A DNA stretch of 64,000 bases from Flavobacterium marginilacus (lineage in GTDB: Bacteria > Bacteroidota > Bacteroidia > Flavobacteriales > Flavobacteriaceae), in contig NZ_CP113975.1 in NCBI RefSeq assembly GCF_026870155.1, positions 868,001-932,000 on the forward strand, written 5' to 3'. A program made the translations under genes and the position numbers. Below, piece by piece: positions 17,209 through 26,332 of the stretch (positions are counted from its first letter, which is position 1; each line of letters starts with the position of its first letter). Below the pieces are notes generated by a model that was not told the DNA's origin, made no database searches, and saw only the letters and a list, made by a program, of their open reading frames with translations.

Positions 17209-17724
17209 ATGGCACATTCAAAAATTTTGACTATCAAGGAAACGGAAAAAGAAATTAAAAATTTGCTCAAACATTCTACTCCATTTATTGGTCAGCGTTT
17301 GAGAGTTTTGTTGATTTTAAAACAAAACGAAAAAACAGGAATTTCCAAACGTGAGGCTGCTAAATTAGCTATGGTCGATCCAAACAGCGTTCATAAATGG
17401 AGAACATTGTATATTAATGAAGGAATTGAGGGTTTGATGAAACATCAAAGAAAAGGTTTCAAGCCCTCTGTTTTCAATTCTGCTGAACACGATATGCTGG
17501 AAACAAAACTCAACGATCCCCAAAACGGGCTCCAAGGCTATGTTGAATTGAAAGATTGGATTGAAAAAGAAACGGGGAAAACCTTCAATTATAACACCTT
17601 ACTTTATTACTGCATTAGAAATTTTAAATCAAGCGTAAAAATAGCCCGAAAAAGCCACGTTAAAAAAGATGAAAACCAAGGAATCTCTTTTAAAAAGACT
17701 TCGGAAGAATCTGCCAGGAAATAG
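17209..17724 (+). CDS. IS630-family transposase, N-terminal frame (orfA)
   Basis: The product has 171 residues and holds the DNA-binding half of an IS630 transposase. A helix-turn-helix lies near residues 48-70 (SKREAAKLAMVDPNSVHKWR), followed by a winged-helix-like segment (GIEGLMKHQRKGFKPSVFNS) and a second HTH near 110-150. After about codon 163 (ISFKK) the frame leaves the family alignment and soon stops. The continuation KDFGRICQEIALNAVGDF lies in the -1 frame from 17694. The A-run TTTAAAAAG at 17689-17697 is the likely slip site. A single transposase made by -1 frameshifting is probable, though a one-base indel in a dead copy cannot be excluded. Confidence 0.85.
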   Translation: MAHSKILTIKETEKEIKNLLKHSTPFIGQRLRVLLILKQNEKTGISKREAAKLAMVDPNSVHKWRTLYINEGIEGLMKHQRKGFKPSVFNSAEHDMLETKLNDPQNGLQGYVELKDWIEKETGKTFNYNTLLYYCIRNFKSSVKIARKSHVKKDENQGISFKKTSEESARK

Positions 17725-17735
17725 CACTGAATGCT

Positions 17736-18272
17736 GTGGGGGATTTTAAATCTGTAAATCTATATTTTCAAGATGAATCCCGTTATGGATTATTCACTAG
17801 CAATGGCAAATCAGTTACTGCTATTGATGTGAAACCAATTTGTACTTTTCAGCAAGTATTCAGATCAACTTGGCTTTCCGGAGCATTTTCTCCAATAACA
17901 GGAGATCATTTTCAATTAATACTTCCACACTGCAATGCGGATAATTTTCAAGTATTTCTAAACAACTTCTCAAAAGAAAATCCCAAAGAACTTAAAATAA
18001 TGGTCTTGGATAATGGAAGATTTCATAAAGCTAAAAAATTAATTATTCCTGAAAACATTGTTCTTGTTTTTTTACCACCATATAGCCCAGAACTTAATCC
18101 CGCTGAAAAAATGTGGGCAAAATACAAACGACAATTCTCTAATAAATTTTACAAATCATTAGAGGATATCGAAAATTTTATTACTGATGCAGTGAAAAAT
18201 ACAACTAAAAATGAGGTAATGAGTATCTGCGGGTATGGCTATGTGTTTTTAGATAAAATTTGGACTATATAA
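17736..18272 (+). CDS. IS630-family transposase, C-terminal catalytic frame (orfB)
   Basis: The frame carries the DDE nuclease core. The first Asp is in NLYFQDESRYG (about residue 13), the second in IMVLDNGRFHK (about 88), and the Glu follows PYSPELNPAEKMW (about 123-126), the IS630 hallmark. A GTG at 17736 opens the frame formally. However, homology clearly extends upstream to 17694 in the same frame, so it is most likely translated as a -1 frameshift fusion with orfA and not separately. All three catalytic acids are present, so the enzyme could be active if the frameshift works. Confidence 0.85.
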   Translation: MGDFKSVNLYFQDESRYGLFTSNGKSVTAIDVKPICTFQQVFRSTWLSGAFSPITGDHFQLILPHCNADNFQVFLNNFSKENPKELKIMVLDNGRFHKAKKLIIPENIVLVFLPPYSPELNPAEKMWAKYKRQFSNKFYKSLEDIENFITDAVKNTTKNEVMSICGYGYVFLDKIWTI

Positions 18273-18537
18273 TATGTGTGATTGGTATTATTTGTTATGT
18301 TGAAATTTGCTAAATGTTTTTTAGTTTTTTGTATTAGCGATTTCAGTTATGCTTCTTTATACCTGCTCCCAAGGTTTATTGTTAGGTAGGATTTTATTGT
18401 TGATATTTTATTGTTGTAATAGCTTTGGTAAATTCAAAATTGCATAAACTATATTTTTAAGTGGTTCAATTTAAAGGGGAATAATTGGATATGGTATGAA
18501 TATAGTTTGATTTTCATTGATCTATAACGAATTTATA

Positions 18538-18547
18538 ATTGGTATTA
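18538..18547 (+). repeat. third copy of the IS630 end decamer
   Basis: ATTGGTATTA here is identical to the right end of the insertion sequence plus its flanking TA (18281-18290), and lies 257 bases beyond it. It could be a remnant end of an older copy or chance in AT-rich DNA. The rest of 18289-18590 shows nothing identifiable. Confidence 0.25.
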
Positions 18548-18593
18548 CTAGTGTCAATATTCTTCATAATTTTTTTTATAAATTTTGAACAAA

Positions 18594-18622
18594 AAAAATC
18601 CCGATTACATTATGTAATCGGG
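18594..18622 (-). terminator. intrinsic terminator after susD copy 2
   Basis: CCCGATTAC (18600-18608) and GTAATCGGG (18614-18622) form a perfect 9-bp stem with a 5-base loop. Read on the minus strand the stem is followed by a run of eight T residues (18599-18592 region). Confidence 0.9.
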
Positions 18623-18664
18623 AAATTAAATAAAACAGTTTGTTTCATTTCTATTTATGAAATT

Positions 18665-20245
18665 TTACCAGCCTGGATTTTGTTGCTTAGCCAAAGTAGG
18701 GTTTGTATTTAACTCAACTTGTGGTATTGGCCATAAGAATCTAAAGTCAGAAGCTGGAATTGCAAGAACTGTACGAGGACCTGTGTAAGGTGTTCCAAGC
18801 GTATAGTCAGCAACAGCAGGAACTGCATTTGCATATTTTGCAGGAATACCTGTAGAAGGAGCAATGTCATCTTTTTCAAGACGTTGAATATCAGACCATC
18901 TTCTTCCTTCCATCAAGAATTCAATTCTTCTTTCAGTAAGAATGGCATTTACCATTAATGGTATTGTACTCAAAGTAGCAGCTGTATAAGCTTGTGTAGC
19001 AGGAGTTGCAAGAGCTCTATTTCTAACTGTGTTTAAGTTGATCAAAGCATTAGCTAAGTCTCCTGTGCGAGCTTGCGCTTCTGCCATATTCAATAATACT
19101 TCTGCATATCTAATAACAGGTGTTGCATCTGTAAAATTGACTTGATCTTTATATTTGTTAGTATATATTCGACCATTAACGTTGATTATCATTTCAGTTG
19201 CTCCAATAACACCAGAACTTGGATTTACAATTGCAGTTCTTCTTTTATCGTCAACTAACCAACTAGGATTTCTCCATATAATTGGACTAACAGCCACTAA
19301 TTTTCTTCCTCCAAAAATAGAAGCTAATGCAGCATTTGTTCCTGGATTAGAAGTAGTTGAGTGTTGTATGGAGAATATTGATTCTGTATTGCTTAAATTG
19401 TTTGCCAAAACAAATGCATCTCCAGGATTAGCTGTTAATGTCCTTTTTCCGTTCAGTTTATTACCTTCAGTGATTACATTTGCCCAGTCTCTTTTTTGAA
19501 GATATACTCTTGTTTTGAATGCGATAGCTGCATTTTTTGAAGCTTTTGCAATTCCTGTAGTCGTTATAAGATTTTCAGCGTCATTTAAATCAGCTAAAAT
19601 CTTAGTGTAGCACTCAGCGACTGTGTTTCTTGGTTTAAGAACTTCAGAATCAATTTCGCCTTGAGTATTAACTCCAACTTCTCTGTAAGGAATTCCCAAA
19701 TGCTCTGCTGTTGCTGTATAGTTATAACATCTGGAAAAATAATTCAAAAGTTCAAAATGTGTAATTGCGCGTAAGAATTTAGCTTGACCAATATAATCGT
19801 TCCCAACTGCAGCTGAAATAATTCCTTTAGCGACGGCATCATTTACACCTTCGATCATCAAATTGCAACGATTAATTAAACGGTAACCATCTACCCAATA
19901 ATAAACGTTGTTTGCTGTAGTGGCGTCATAGGTAGCTGTATAAGTAAGTTGGTAGAAAGTTGCAGTATTTACTACATCTTCTCCTCTACAGTCTCCTTGT
20001 TCTACGAAAGCGGCACCCCAAATATAACCTCTACCACCATTAGCAGTACCACTAGTGTATGTTCCTATGGCTGCAGCATTATATACACCATTCATTGCTG
20101 ATGCAATTAAATCTGGAGTTGTAAATGGATAGTCTTCTGAAGGACTATTTATTGGGTCTAAATCCAATAGTTTTTCTTCTGAACAGGAATTCATTCCCAA
20201 AACAATTACAGAAAGAAGTAGTAACGTTTTAAATATATTTTTCAT
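18665..20245 (-). CDS. SusD/RagB family outer-membrane nutrient-binding lipoprotein (copy 2)
   Basis: This is a canonical 526-residue SusD. A lipoprotein signal ends at lipobox MNSC (Cys21), followed by EEKLLDLDPINSPSEDYPFTT, the usual N-terminal signature. TPR-type helices include DYIGQAKFLRAITHFELLNYFS (about residues 150-172) and YAEVLLNMAEAQARTGD (about 378-394). The C-terminal domain has ILTERRIEFLMEGRRWSDIQRL and ends LWPIPQVELNTNP..QQNPGW, both diagnostic. It is 12 bases after the second susC and is its partner. It differs from SusD copy 1 in family subgroup, so the two SusCD pairs probably bind different substrates. No nearby degradative enzyme indicates which. Confidence 0.95.
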   Translation of the reverse strand: MKNIFKTLLLLSVIVLGMNSCSEEKLLDLDPINSPSEDYPFTTPDLIASAMNGVYNAAAIGTYTSGTANGGRGYIWGAAFVEQGDCRGEDVVNTATFYQLTYTATYDATTANNVYYWVDGYRLINRCNLMIEGVNDAVAKGIISAAVGNDYIGQAKFLRAITHFELLNYFSRCYNYTATAEHLGIPYREVGVNTQGEIDSEVLKPRNTVAECYTKILADLNDAENLITTTGIAKASKNAAIAFKTRVYLQKRDWANVITEGNKLNGKRTLTANPGDAFVLANNLSNTESIFSIQHSTTSNPGTNAALASIFGGRKLVAVSPIIWRNPSWLVDDKRRTAIVNPSSGVIGATEMIINVNGRIYTNKYKDQVNFTDATPVIRYAEVLLNMAEAQARTGDLANALINLNTVRNRALATPATQAYTAATLSTIPLMVNAILTERRIEFLMEGRRWSDIQRLEKDDIAPSTGIPAKYANAVPAVADYTLGTPYTGPRTVLAIPASDFRFLWPIPQVELNTNPTLAKQQNPGW

Positions 20246-20257
20246 CTTAAATTTGTA

Positions 20258-23200
20258 TTAAAAGTTAACATTGACACCTATTGAAATTGTTTTTACTCTT
20301 GGTGTTCCAATGTAATCTACACCTGAATATTGAGTAACTTGTGTGTTTTGCATTTCTGGATTAATTCCTGAGTAGTCAGTAAACATTGCCAATCCTTGCC
20401 CTAAAGCATAAATACGGAAACTATCAATACTAATTTTTTGAGTAAATGACTTAGGTAATGTATATCCTAAAGTGATATTGTCTAAAGATATGAAGTCACC
20501 ATCTTCAAGAAAACGTGTGCTTAAGTGACCTGTTAAATTTGTAAATGTATTAGATCCTCCAACAATTCTCGGAGTCCAGCCATCACCAGGATTGGCTGCA
20601 CTTTGCCATCTTCCTAAAATCTCGGTACCATTATTAGAGAAATCTTGAGTTACTAGATCTCTACGCGTAGCATTGAAAATTTTATTTCCACCACTAAATC
20701 TAAACATAAATCCAAAATCAACCCCCTTGTAAGTAAAGGTATTATTTAATCCACCATAATAAGTAGGCAAACTGTTTCCTAAAACAGATTTGTCTTTTGC
20801 AGAATCTAATGTACTTGAAGCACCTGCTGCGCTTGGATTAGCGGGGTCAAAAACAGTGTAAGTTTGTGTATTTGCATTTCCTTGTACTAAGCTGTTATCC
20901 GCTTTGTAATATACGGGATTTCCATTTGCAGGATTTACTCCATAATATCTGTAACCGTAAAGCGCTTTTAATGGTTCGCCTTCTCTAATGATGTTGTAGT
21001 CAAAAAGGATGTCTTGTCCTTGATTTAACTTAGTGATTTTATTTTTAATAAGAGTTAAGTTACCAGTGATATCCCAAGTGAAATTACCTTTTACCATTTT
21101 GTAACTTGCAGAAAACTCTAAACCTTTATTATATAGTGCACCTATATTCTTGTTAATTACTCCATATGGAGTACTTGTATTACCAGGAATACCTAATGAA
21201 GGACTTTGAGGAGCAGCTAAAATTAATTGATCTACATCATTAGAGAAATAATCAAAAGTGAATCTTAATTTATCATCAAATAAACCTAAATCTGCACCAT
21301 AATCTGTTTTTTTACTTCTTTCCCATTGCAACTGATCATTACCAAATTGAGAATATCCAAATCCATTTAATGATCCGTATGGTGATGCTATAGCAAGTCC
21401 TTTATAAGGATAGTTTCCTATATCGGTATTACCAACTTCAGAATAAGAACCTCTAATTTTTAAATCAGAAACTACAGAACGAATTGACTCCATGAAATCT
21501 TCATTAGAGATAGTCCATCCTCCAGAAAATCCGGTGAAATTATTCCATCTTGTTGCATCAGCTAATTTTGAAATTCCATCTCTACGGATTGAAACTTGAA
21601 AGAAATATTTTTTGCCATAGTCATAGTTAAGGCGGCCAACGTAAGATATAATACCATTCTCGTATTGAGAACCACCTGAATCTTTGGTTGTATATGAATT
21701 TGTAATTAATCCTTCGTTGTAAAACCCATCTAGTAATGTTGCTCCTGAACCCCAGAAAGTTTCGTACTTTTCTTTTTGATATTCAGATACAGCTGTTATA
21801 CCAATAGTATGTTTTTCAGCAAATGTTTTGTTATACGTTAAAATATTTTGGACGTTATAACGTAAAAATTCAGTATCATCGTTATAAACATAACCTTTGT
21901 TTGAAAAACCATCACCATTTAAAGGATTAAGATATTGAAACCCTTTATTGATTGAATTGTCAATACTTCCTTGAACTTTAAAATTCAAATCTTTTGTAAT
22001 TTTTGCGTTAGCAAAAGCACTCGCTAAAATTCTAGTTATTTTTGATGAATATTTGTTTTTATCCATGATATAAACAATATTTGGTAGGTTATTTGCAATT
22101 GCAATTTTATTATCCCATTGACCAACTCTATTGTTTACTAAATCTAGGTTATATCCAGTTGGATTAGCTTCGTCGTAGATAGGTGTATTAGGTAACATTT
22201 TTGTAGCCGCGTAAATACTACCAGAAAGAGCATTACCTGTTGTACCTCCAGTATTCAAACCATTATAGTCTGTTTTGGTAAGTCCTATATTGGTTCCAAT
22301 GTTTAACCATTTTGTTACACTAGCATCAATATTTGTTCTAGCGGTATAACGTTTCATATCGTTAGCTTTCGCAAGTCCTTCCTGGTCAGTAGAGCCTAAT
22401 GATAAATAGAATTTACTTTTGTCAGAACCTCCACTAACGGATAGGTTATTTGTTACTTGCTGCGCATTGTTTCTCATTGTCGCTTTTTGCCAATCTGTAT
22501 TGTAAGTAGTCCCTGCAGCCCATACAGTTGGAGCTCCTTTTTCATTCGAAATAGTTATAAAGTCTGGAGTTTGTAACAAATCGTATGTCTCTACAGCATT
22601 AGAAAAACCGACTGAACTATCGAAACTGGTTTTAAGATTCCCTTTTTTACCACTTTTTGTTGTAATCAAGATTACACCATTTGCAGCACGAGATCCATAG
22701 ATTGCTGTAGAAGCACCATCTTTTAAAACCTCATAGGATTCTATATCGTTTGGATTGATATCTCCCAAACCATTTGTTTGTGCTACACCACCAGTATCAC
22801 CTGTTACTATAGGCATACCGTCAACAATTACCAAAGGATAAGTACCACCAGTTATAGAAGCAATACCTCTAATTCTGAAAATTGGAGCTGCTCCTAATAT
22901 TCCTGATGGAGTAGTAATTTGCACACCTGCTGCTCTACCTGCTAATTGAGATTCAAAACTGGCAGTTACCAAATTCTTTAAATCCGAACCTTTTACGCTA
23001 GTTATAGATCCAGTAACCTCTTTTCTTTTTTGAGTACCGTATCCTACTACAACTACACTTTCTAGTTCAGTTGCATCACTCGTTAATTTAATGTTAAGTG
23101 AGGTTGAACTTGCAGATTTTTCTGTGGATTTCATACCTATATAGCTAAATACCAATACGTCAATTGGTGCTGCTTTGATAGTGTACTTACCATCAAAATC

Positions 23201-23365
23201 TGATTGAGTTCCATTTTTTGTTCCTTTTACTAATACACTAACCCCTGGTAAAGGCATTCCTGCATTGTCGGTAACAATTCCTGAAACAGATCTTTCTTGT
23301 GCAAATGTGATTTGCGCCATTAGTACTAGAAGAAGCACTAGGAATCCATTAAATTTTAGTTTCAT
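20258..23365 (-). CDS. SusC/RagA family TonB-linked outer-membrane transporter (copy 2)
   Basis: The 1035-residue product has the same domain order as copy 1: signal peptide (1-22), regulatory-like domain (about 24-105), plug domain and beta-barrel ending in VGVNVNF. The junction motif here is VVVVGYGTQKRKEVTGSI, the common SusC form, whereas copy 1 has TALGIKKEKKALGYATS. The plug contains FRIRGIASITGGTYPLVIVDGMP and DIESYEVLKDGASTAIYGSRAANGVILITTK. Barrel sequences of the two copies share only general family similarity. It is preceded by a block that is duplicated upstream of copy 1, and that block also contains the 3' end of the Omp85 gene. Confidence 0.96.
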   Translation of the reverse strand: MKLKFNGFLVLLLVLMAQITFAQERSVSGIVTDNAGMPLPGVSVLVKGTKNGTQSDFDGKYTIKAAPIDVLVFSYIGMKSTEKSASSTSLNIKLTSDATELESVVVVGYGTQKRKEVTGSITSVKGSDLKNLVTASFESQLAGRAAGVQITTPSGILGAAPIFRIRGIASITGGTYPLVIVDGMPIVTGDTGGVAQTNGLGDINPNDIESYEVLKDGASTAIYGSRAANGVILITTKSGKKGNLKTSFDSSVGFSNAVETYDLLQTPDFITISNEKGAPTVWAAGTTYNTDWQKATMRNNAQQVTNNLSVSGGSDKSKFYLSLGSTDQEGLAKANDMKRYTARTNIDASVTKWLNIGTNIGLTKTDYNGLNTGGTTGNALSGSIYAATKMLPNTPIYDEANPTGYNLDLVNNRVGQWDNKIAIANNLPNIVYIMDKNKYSSKITRILASAFANAKITKDLNFKVQGSIDNSINKGFQYLNPLNGDGFSNKGYVYNDDTEFLRYNVQNILTYNKTFAEKHTIGITAVSEYQKEKYETFWGSGATLLDGFYNEGLITNSYTTKDSGGSQYENGIISYVGRLNYDYGKKYFFQVSIRRDGISKLADATRWNNFTGFSGGWTISNEDFMESIRSVVSDLKIRGSYSEVGNTDIGNYPYKGLAIASPYGSLNGFGYSQFGNDQLQWERSKKTDYGADLGLFDDKLRFTFDYFSNDVDQLILAAPQSPSLGIPGNTSTPYGVINKNIGALYNKGLEFSASYKMVKGNFTWDITGNLTLIKNKITKLNQGQDILFDYNIIREGEPLKALYGYRYYGVNPANGNPVYYKADNSLVQGNANTQTYTVFDPANPSAAGASSTLDSAKDKSVLGNSLPTYYGGLNNTFTYKGVDFGFMFRFSGGNKIFNATRRDLVTQDFSNNGTEILGRWQSAANPGDGWTPRIVGGSNTFTNLTGHLSTRFLEDGDFISLDNITLGYTLPKSFTQKISIDSFRIYALGQGLAMFTDYSGINPEMQNTQVTQYSGVDYIGTPRVKTISIGVNVNF

Positions 23366-23448
23366 TTTTAAATATTTTGAATTAGTGAGGCAAAAATCAT
23401 AATAATTTGTTAAGTTTCCTAATATCTGAAACTCTTTTTTTGTTAAGA
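23366..23448 (-). promoter_or_regulatory. susC copy 2 leader / putative promoter
   Basis: On the minus strand AAATTATTATGATTTTTG precedes the susC start by about 50 bases. TATGATTTTTG is a plausible, slightly long version of the Bacteroidota -7 element. The same block, with TTTTTAC in place of TTTTTGC, lies before copy 1. The whole 83-base gap is part of the duplicated segment. Confidence 0.45.
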
Positions 23449-25164
23449 CTAAAATTTAACATTATAACTTATCGTTATGTTTGTGTTATAAAATTTTATT
23501 TCTTCGTTTTTAGACTTACCGTTTGTTATGGCAAATTTCAATAAACCATTTAGAGTTTGTGCACCAAATCCAAACCCTATACCTAGAAGTTTATCATTGT
23601 TTTTTTTTGTAGCAGAAATTGTGGAATCCTCGTAATAACAGTAGTCTAGAATGGAATTGAAGTATAAGTTTGATGAAATTAAATATCTGTATTCTGTCAT
23701 TAAAGCAATCATTAAGTTTGCTTGCAGGCTGTTTTCGGAGAATCCTCGTATTGAGTTTGTTCCTCCAAAACGATGTAATTCATTTGTGATATAATTTTGA
23801 CTTTTTAAAATATAATTTTGGTTTTTTATATTTATAATATTTTTCTCATTAATATAAAAATCATTAATTATGTTAAAATTAGCAAAATTTTGTTTTTGTG
23901 GCAGATTTTCTATTATAGTCCTGTTTCCGATTCCAATTGTTAAGTCAACTAGGGATTTAATTGGGAATAGTTTGTTTTTTGAATTGTTTTTTTTGAATTC
24001 TATAGAAGCGGTATAGAAAGTGTTCTTGTAATCGGATAAATTCTGGCTGTTCAGGTTTTGAATGTCACTGGACTCTGTAGATTCAAATCCAAGATATATA
24101 CGTTTGTTGTATTTTAGAAAATAGCCTAATTGCAGAGCGGTTTTTGTGTTTTGAAAAATGCTGTCTTGTTTAAAAATATTAATTTGTGCTTTAATTGCTA
24201 TTGGGCTGTTGAATAAATAGGGGATATTCAGATTAGCATTAAAAAGCTTTTGGTTATTTCCGTCGTTTTTCCAGTAAATAGATAATTCTTCTCCGTTTCT
24301 AAGTGCATTGACTAGGGTTAGGTCTAAATATCCGTTAAATTGAATTTTTTTATTTTCGGTGTTATTGAATCCTAAATAGCCGTCAAAATTATTTGCTTTC
24401 TTTTTTTCTAGGTATACAAATATTTTGGTGCTGTCTTGTGTGAATAGTATTTCTGGAAATTTAATTTGATTTATAAATCCAAATTCTTCAAAATCATGAT
24501 TTATTTGTTTTACTGTTTCTTGATTGAAAATTGAGTTTTTGTATTTTTTTGTGATTTGTTTTTGAGCTCCTTTTGGAAAAAGTTTTTTCTGCTTCTGATC
24601 GGAGTATTTTATTTCTATTGTGTTTAAATTTCTTTTAATGTCTGTTGAAATAAATAATTCGGCATAAAGATCTTGTCTTTTCTGTAGAATGTTGTTGAGT
24701 TTTACTTTTGCGAAAGCATAGCCGTTTTTTTCTAAATTTTGTAGAATCTGTTTTAAAAACGCTTCTGTTTGAGAATATGGTAATAGTATCGAATCTTGAT
24801 TTGTTTCGAAAAAATCAGCTAAGATCAGTTCGTTTTTTTTACCTATATATATATGTATGTTTTTTATTCTTTTGCCAAGTGAAATTTTAGCGTAAAAAAC
24901 ACTGTCATTTTCTCTGTTTTTCTCAAGTATTTGGTTGTTGATATAGCCATTATCTTTTAGTTTTCTGCTGAGAATATTTATTTCTTCAATTGTGGTTTTT
25001 ATGTTTTGCTGTTTTTGGGAGTAGCTAATAGAATCAATTGTATTGGTTTCTAATGGAGTTTTGCCGATTATTTTTAATTGGATAGTCTGACTTTGAGAAG
25101 TCAAATAGAGAAGAAAAAAAAACAGAATAAGAATTTTAGATTTCAATTTGATTTCTTTTTTCAT
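23449..25164 (-). CDS. Omp85-family outer-membrane protein (POTRA plus beta-barrel, TamA/BamA-like)
   Basis: The 571-residue product begins with a signal peptide (ILILFFFLLYLTSQSQ, about residues 11-26). About 230 residues of POTRA-like alternating strands and helices follow (for example SRKLKDNGYINNQILEKN and LQNLEKNGYAFAKVKLNN). The C-terminal half is a 16-strand-type barrel with HRFGGTNSIRGFSENSL (about residue 475), the Omp85 (V/I)RGF motif, and it ends in a beta-signal with terminal Phe. It is shorter than BamA and resembles the small Bacteroidota TamA/ShlB-like proteins. The gene lies directly upstream of susC copy 2 on the same strand and may be cotranscribed. A link to SusCD function is only suggested by position. 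The last 13 codons are duplicated near 16800. Confidence 0.82.
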   Translation of the reverse strand: MKKEIKLKSKILILFFFLLYLTSQSQTIQLKIIGKTPLETNTIDSISYSQKQQNIKTTIEEINILSRKLKDNGYINNQILEKNRENDSVFYAKISLGKRIKNIHIYIGKKNELILADFFETNQDSILLPYSQTEAFLKQILQNLEKNGYAFAKVKLNNILQKRQDLYAELFISTDIKRNLNTIEIKYSDQKQKKLFPKGAQKQITKKYKNSIFNQETVKQINHDFEEFGFINQIKFPEILFTQDSTKIFVYLEKKKANNFDGYLGFNNTENKKIQFNGYLDLTLVNALRNGEELSIYWKNDGNNQKLFNANLNIPYLFNSPIAIKAQINIFKQDSIFQNTKTALQLGYFLKYNKRIYLGFESTESSDIQNLNSQNLSDYKNTFYTASIEFKKNNSKNKLFPIKSLVDLTIGIGNRTIIENLPQKQNFANFNIINDFYINEKNIINIKNQNYILKSQNYITNELHRFGGTNSIRGFSENSLQANLMIALMTEYRYLISSNLYFNSILDYCYYEDSTISATKKNNDKLLGIGFGFGAQTLNGLLKFAITNGKSKNEEIKFYNTNITISYNVKF

Positions 25165-25323
25165 GAAAGTAACGCAAATATCTGCTGTTTGTTTTAATAT
25201 TCATAATGTTTGTGGTTTAAATGACTGGAAGGACTGTTTTTTAGTAGTTTTTTGTTTTTTATATCGAGATGTATTTTATTAAAAGCCAAATGCTTACTTA
25301 TTTCAAAAATAAACCAATTATGG

Positions 25324-25354
25324 TTTGTATAGTGGAAATTAATTTATACATTTG
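25324..25354 (+). promoter_or_regulatory. promoter of the str ribosomal operon
   Basis: TTTG (25324-25327), a 19-base spacer and TACATTTG (25347-25354) match the Bacteroidota TTTG-N19-TANNTTTG consensus exactly. The rpsL start is about 47 bases beyond the expected transcription start. Confidence 0.85.
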
Positions 25355-25407
25355 CAACCCCGTAAAAAGCGGGAATTTTATAAACAAGTAATTTTTAGTA
25401 TTTAATT

Positions 25408-25791
25408 ATGCCAACTATTCAACAATTAGTAAGAACAGGAAGAACTCAGATCACTAAGAAGAGTAAATCGGTTGCTTTAGATTCTTGTCCACAACGTCGT
25501 GGTGTTTGTACGCGTGTTTACACAACTACTCCAAAAAAACCAAACTCTGCAATGCGTAAAGTAGCGCGTGTACGTTTGACTAATGGAAATGAGGTAAATG
25601 CTTACATCCCAGGTGAAGGACATAATCTGCAGGAGCACTCGATAGTATTAGTGCGAGGCGGAAGAGTAAAAGATTTACCAGGAGTTAGGTATCACATTGT
25701 TCGTGGTGCACTTGACACATCAGGTGTAGCAGGAAGAACGCAGCGTCGTTCAAAATATGGTGCAAAACGTCCAAAAGAAACTAAAAAGTAA
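25408..25791 (+). CDS. rpsL: 30S ribosomal protein S12
   Basis: The 127-residue S12 sits at the decoding centre. KKPNSAMRK (about residues 43-51) and [13 protein letters not shown] (about 85-97) are the conserved loops; both lysines at the usual streptomycin-resistance positions are unchanged. It opens the str operon 53 bases before rpsG, behind a consensus promoter. Confidence 0.98.
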   Translation: MPTIQQLVRTGRTQITKKSKSVALDSCPQRRGVCTRVYTTTPKKPNSAMRKVARVRLTNGNEVNAYIPGEGHNLQEHSIVLVRGGRVKDLPGVRYHIVRGALDTSGVAGRTQRRSKYGAKRPKETKK

Positions 25792-25844
25792 ATCAACTCA
25801 CGTAAAGATGCGATTTATCGTAACTGCGTAAAAAAACAAAAGAC

Positions 25845-26321
25845 ATGAGAAAAAGAGCGGCAAAGAAAAGACCACTTTTACCAGATCCAAGGTTTAATGA
25901 CCAATTGGTAACACGTTTTGTAAATAACTTAATGTGGGATGGTAAGAAATCAACAGCTTTTAAAGTTTTTTATGATGCAATTGATATCATTGAAACTAAA
26001 AAGCAAAATGACGAAAAAACTTCATTAGAAATCTGGAAAGATGCTTTAACAAACGTTATGCCTCACGTAGAAGTACGTAGCCGTAGAGTTGGTGGAGCTA
26101 CATTTCAAATTCCAATGCAGATCAGACCAGACAGAAAAATTTCTATGGCTATGAAATGGTTAATTCTTTATGCAAGAAGAAGAAACGAAAAATCTATGGC
26201 TCAGAGATTGGCTTCAGAGTGTTTAGCTGCGGCTAAAGAAGAAGGAGCAGCTGTTAAGAAAAGAATGGATACTCACAAAATGGCAGAAGCTAACAAAGCT
26301 TTCTCTCACTTTAGATTTTAA
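25845..26321 (+). CDS. rpsG: 30S ribosomal protein S7
   Basis: The 158-residue S7 nucleates the 3' domain of 16S rRNA. The start [17 protein letters not shown] and the [21 protein letters not shown] segment (about residues 75-95) are conserved, as is the [13 protein letters not shown] tail. It lies between rpsL and fusA, 11 bases before fusA, in the usual str order. Confidence 0.98.
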
Positions 26322-26332
26322 TTCTTAAAGAA

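Larger units (their letters stand above)
17143..18288 (+). mobile_element. IS630-family insertion sequence
   Basis: The element is 1146 bp long with ends ATACCAA (17143-17149) and TTGGTAT (18282-18288) in inverted orientation. The inverted match continues imperfectly inward. Each end is flanked by TA (17141-17142 and 18289-18290), the target dinucleotide duplicated by IS630/Tc1-type transposition. It carries a transposase split over two overlapping frames and sits between the two SusCD loci. The TA flanks and intact ends argue for a recognisable, fairly recent insertion. Confidence 0.85.
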
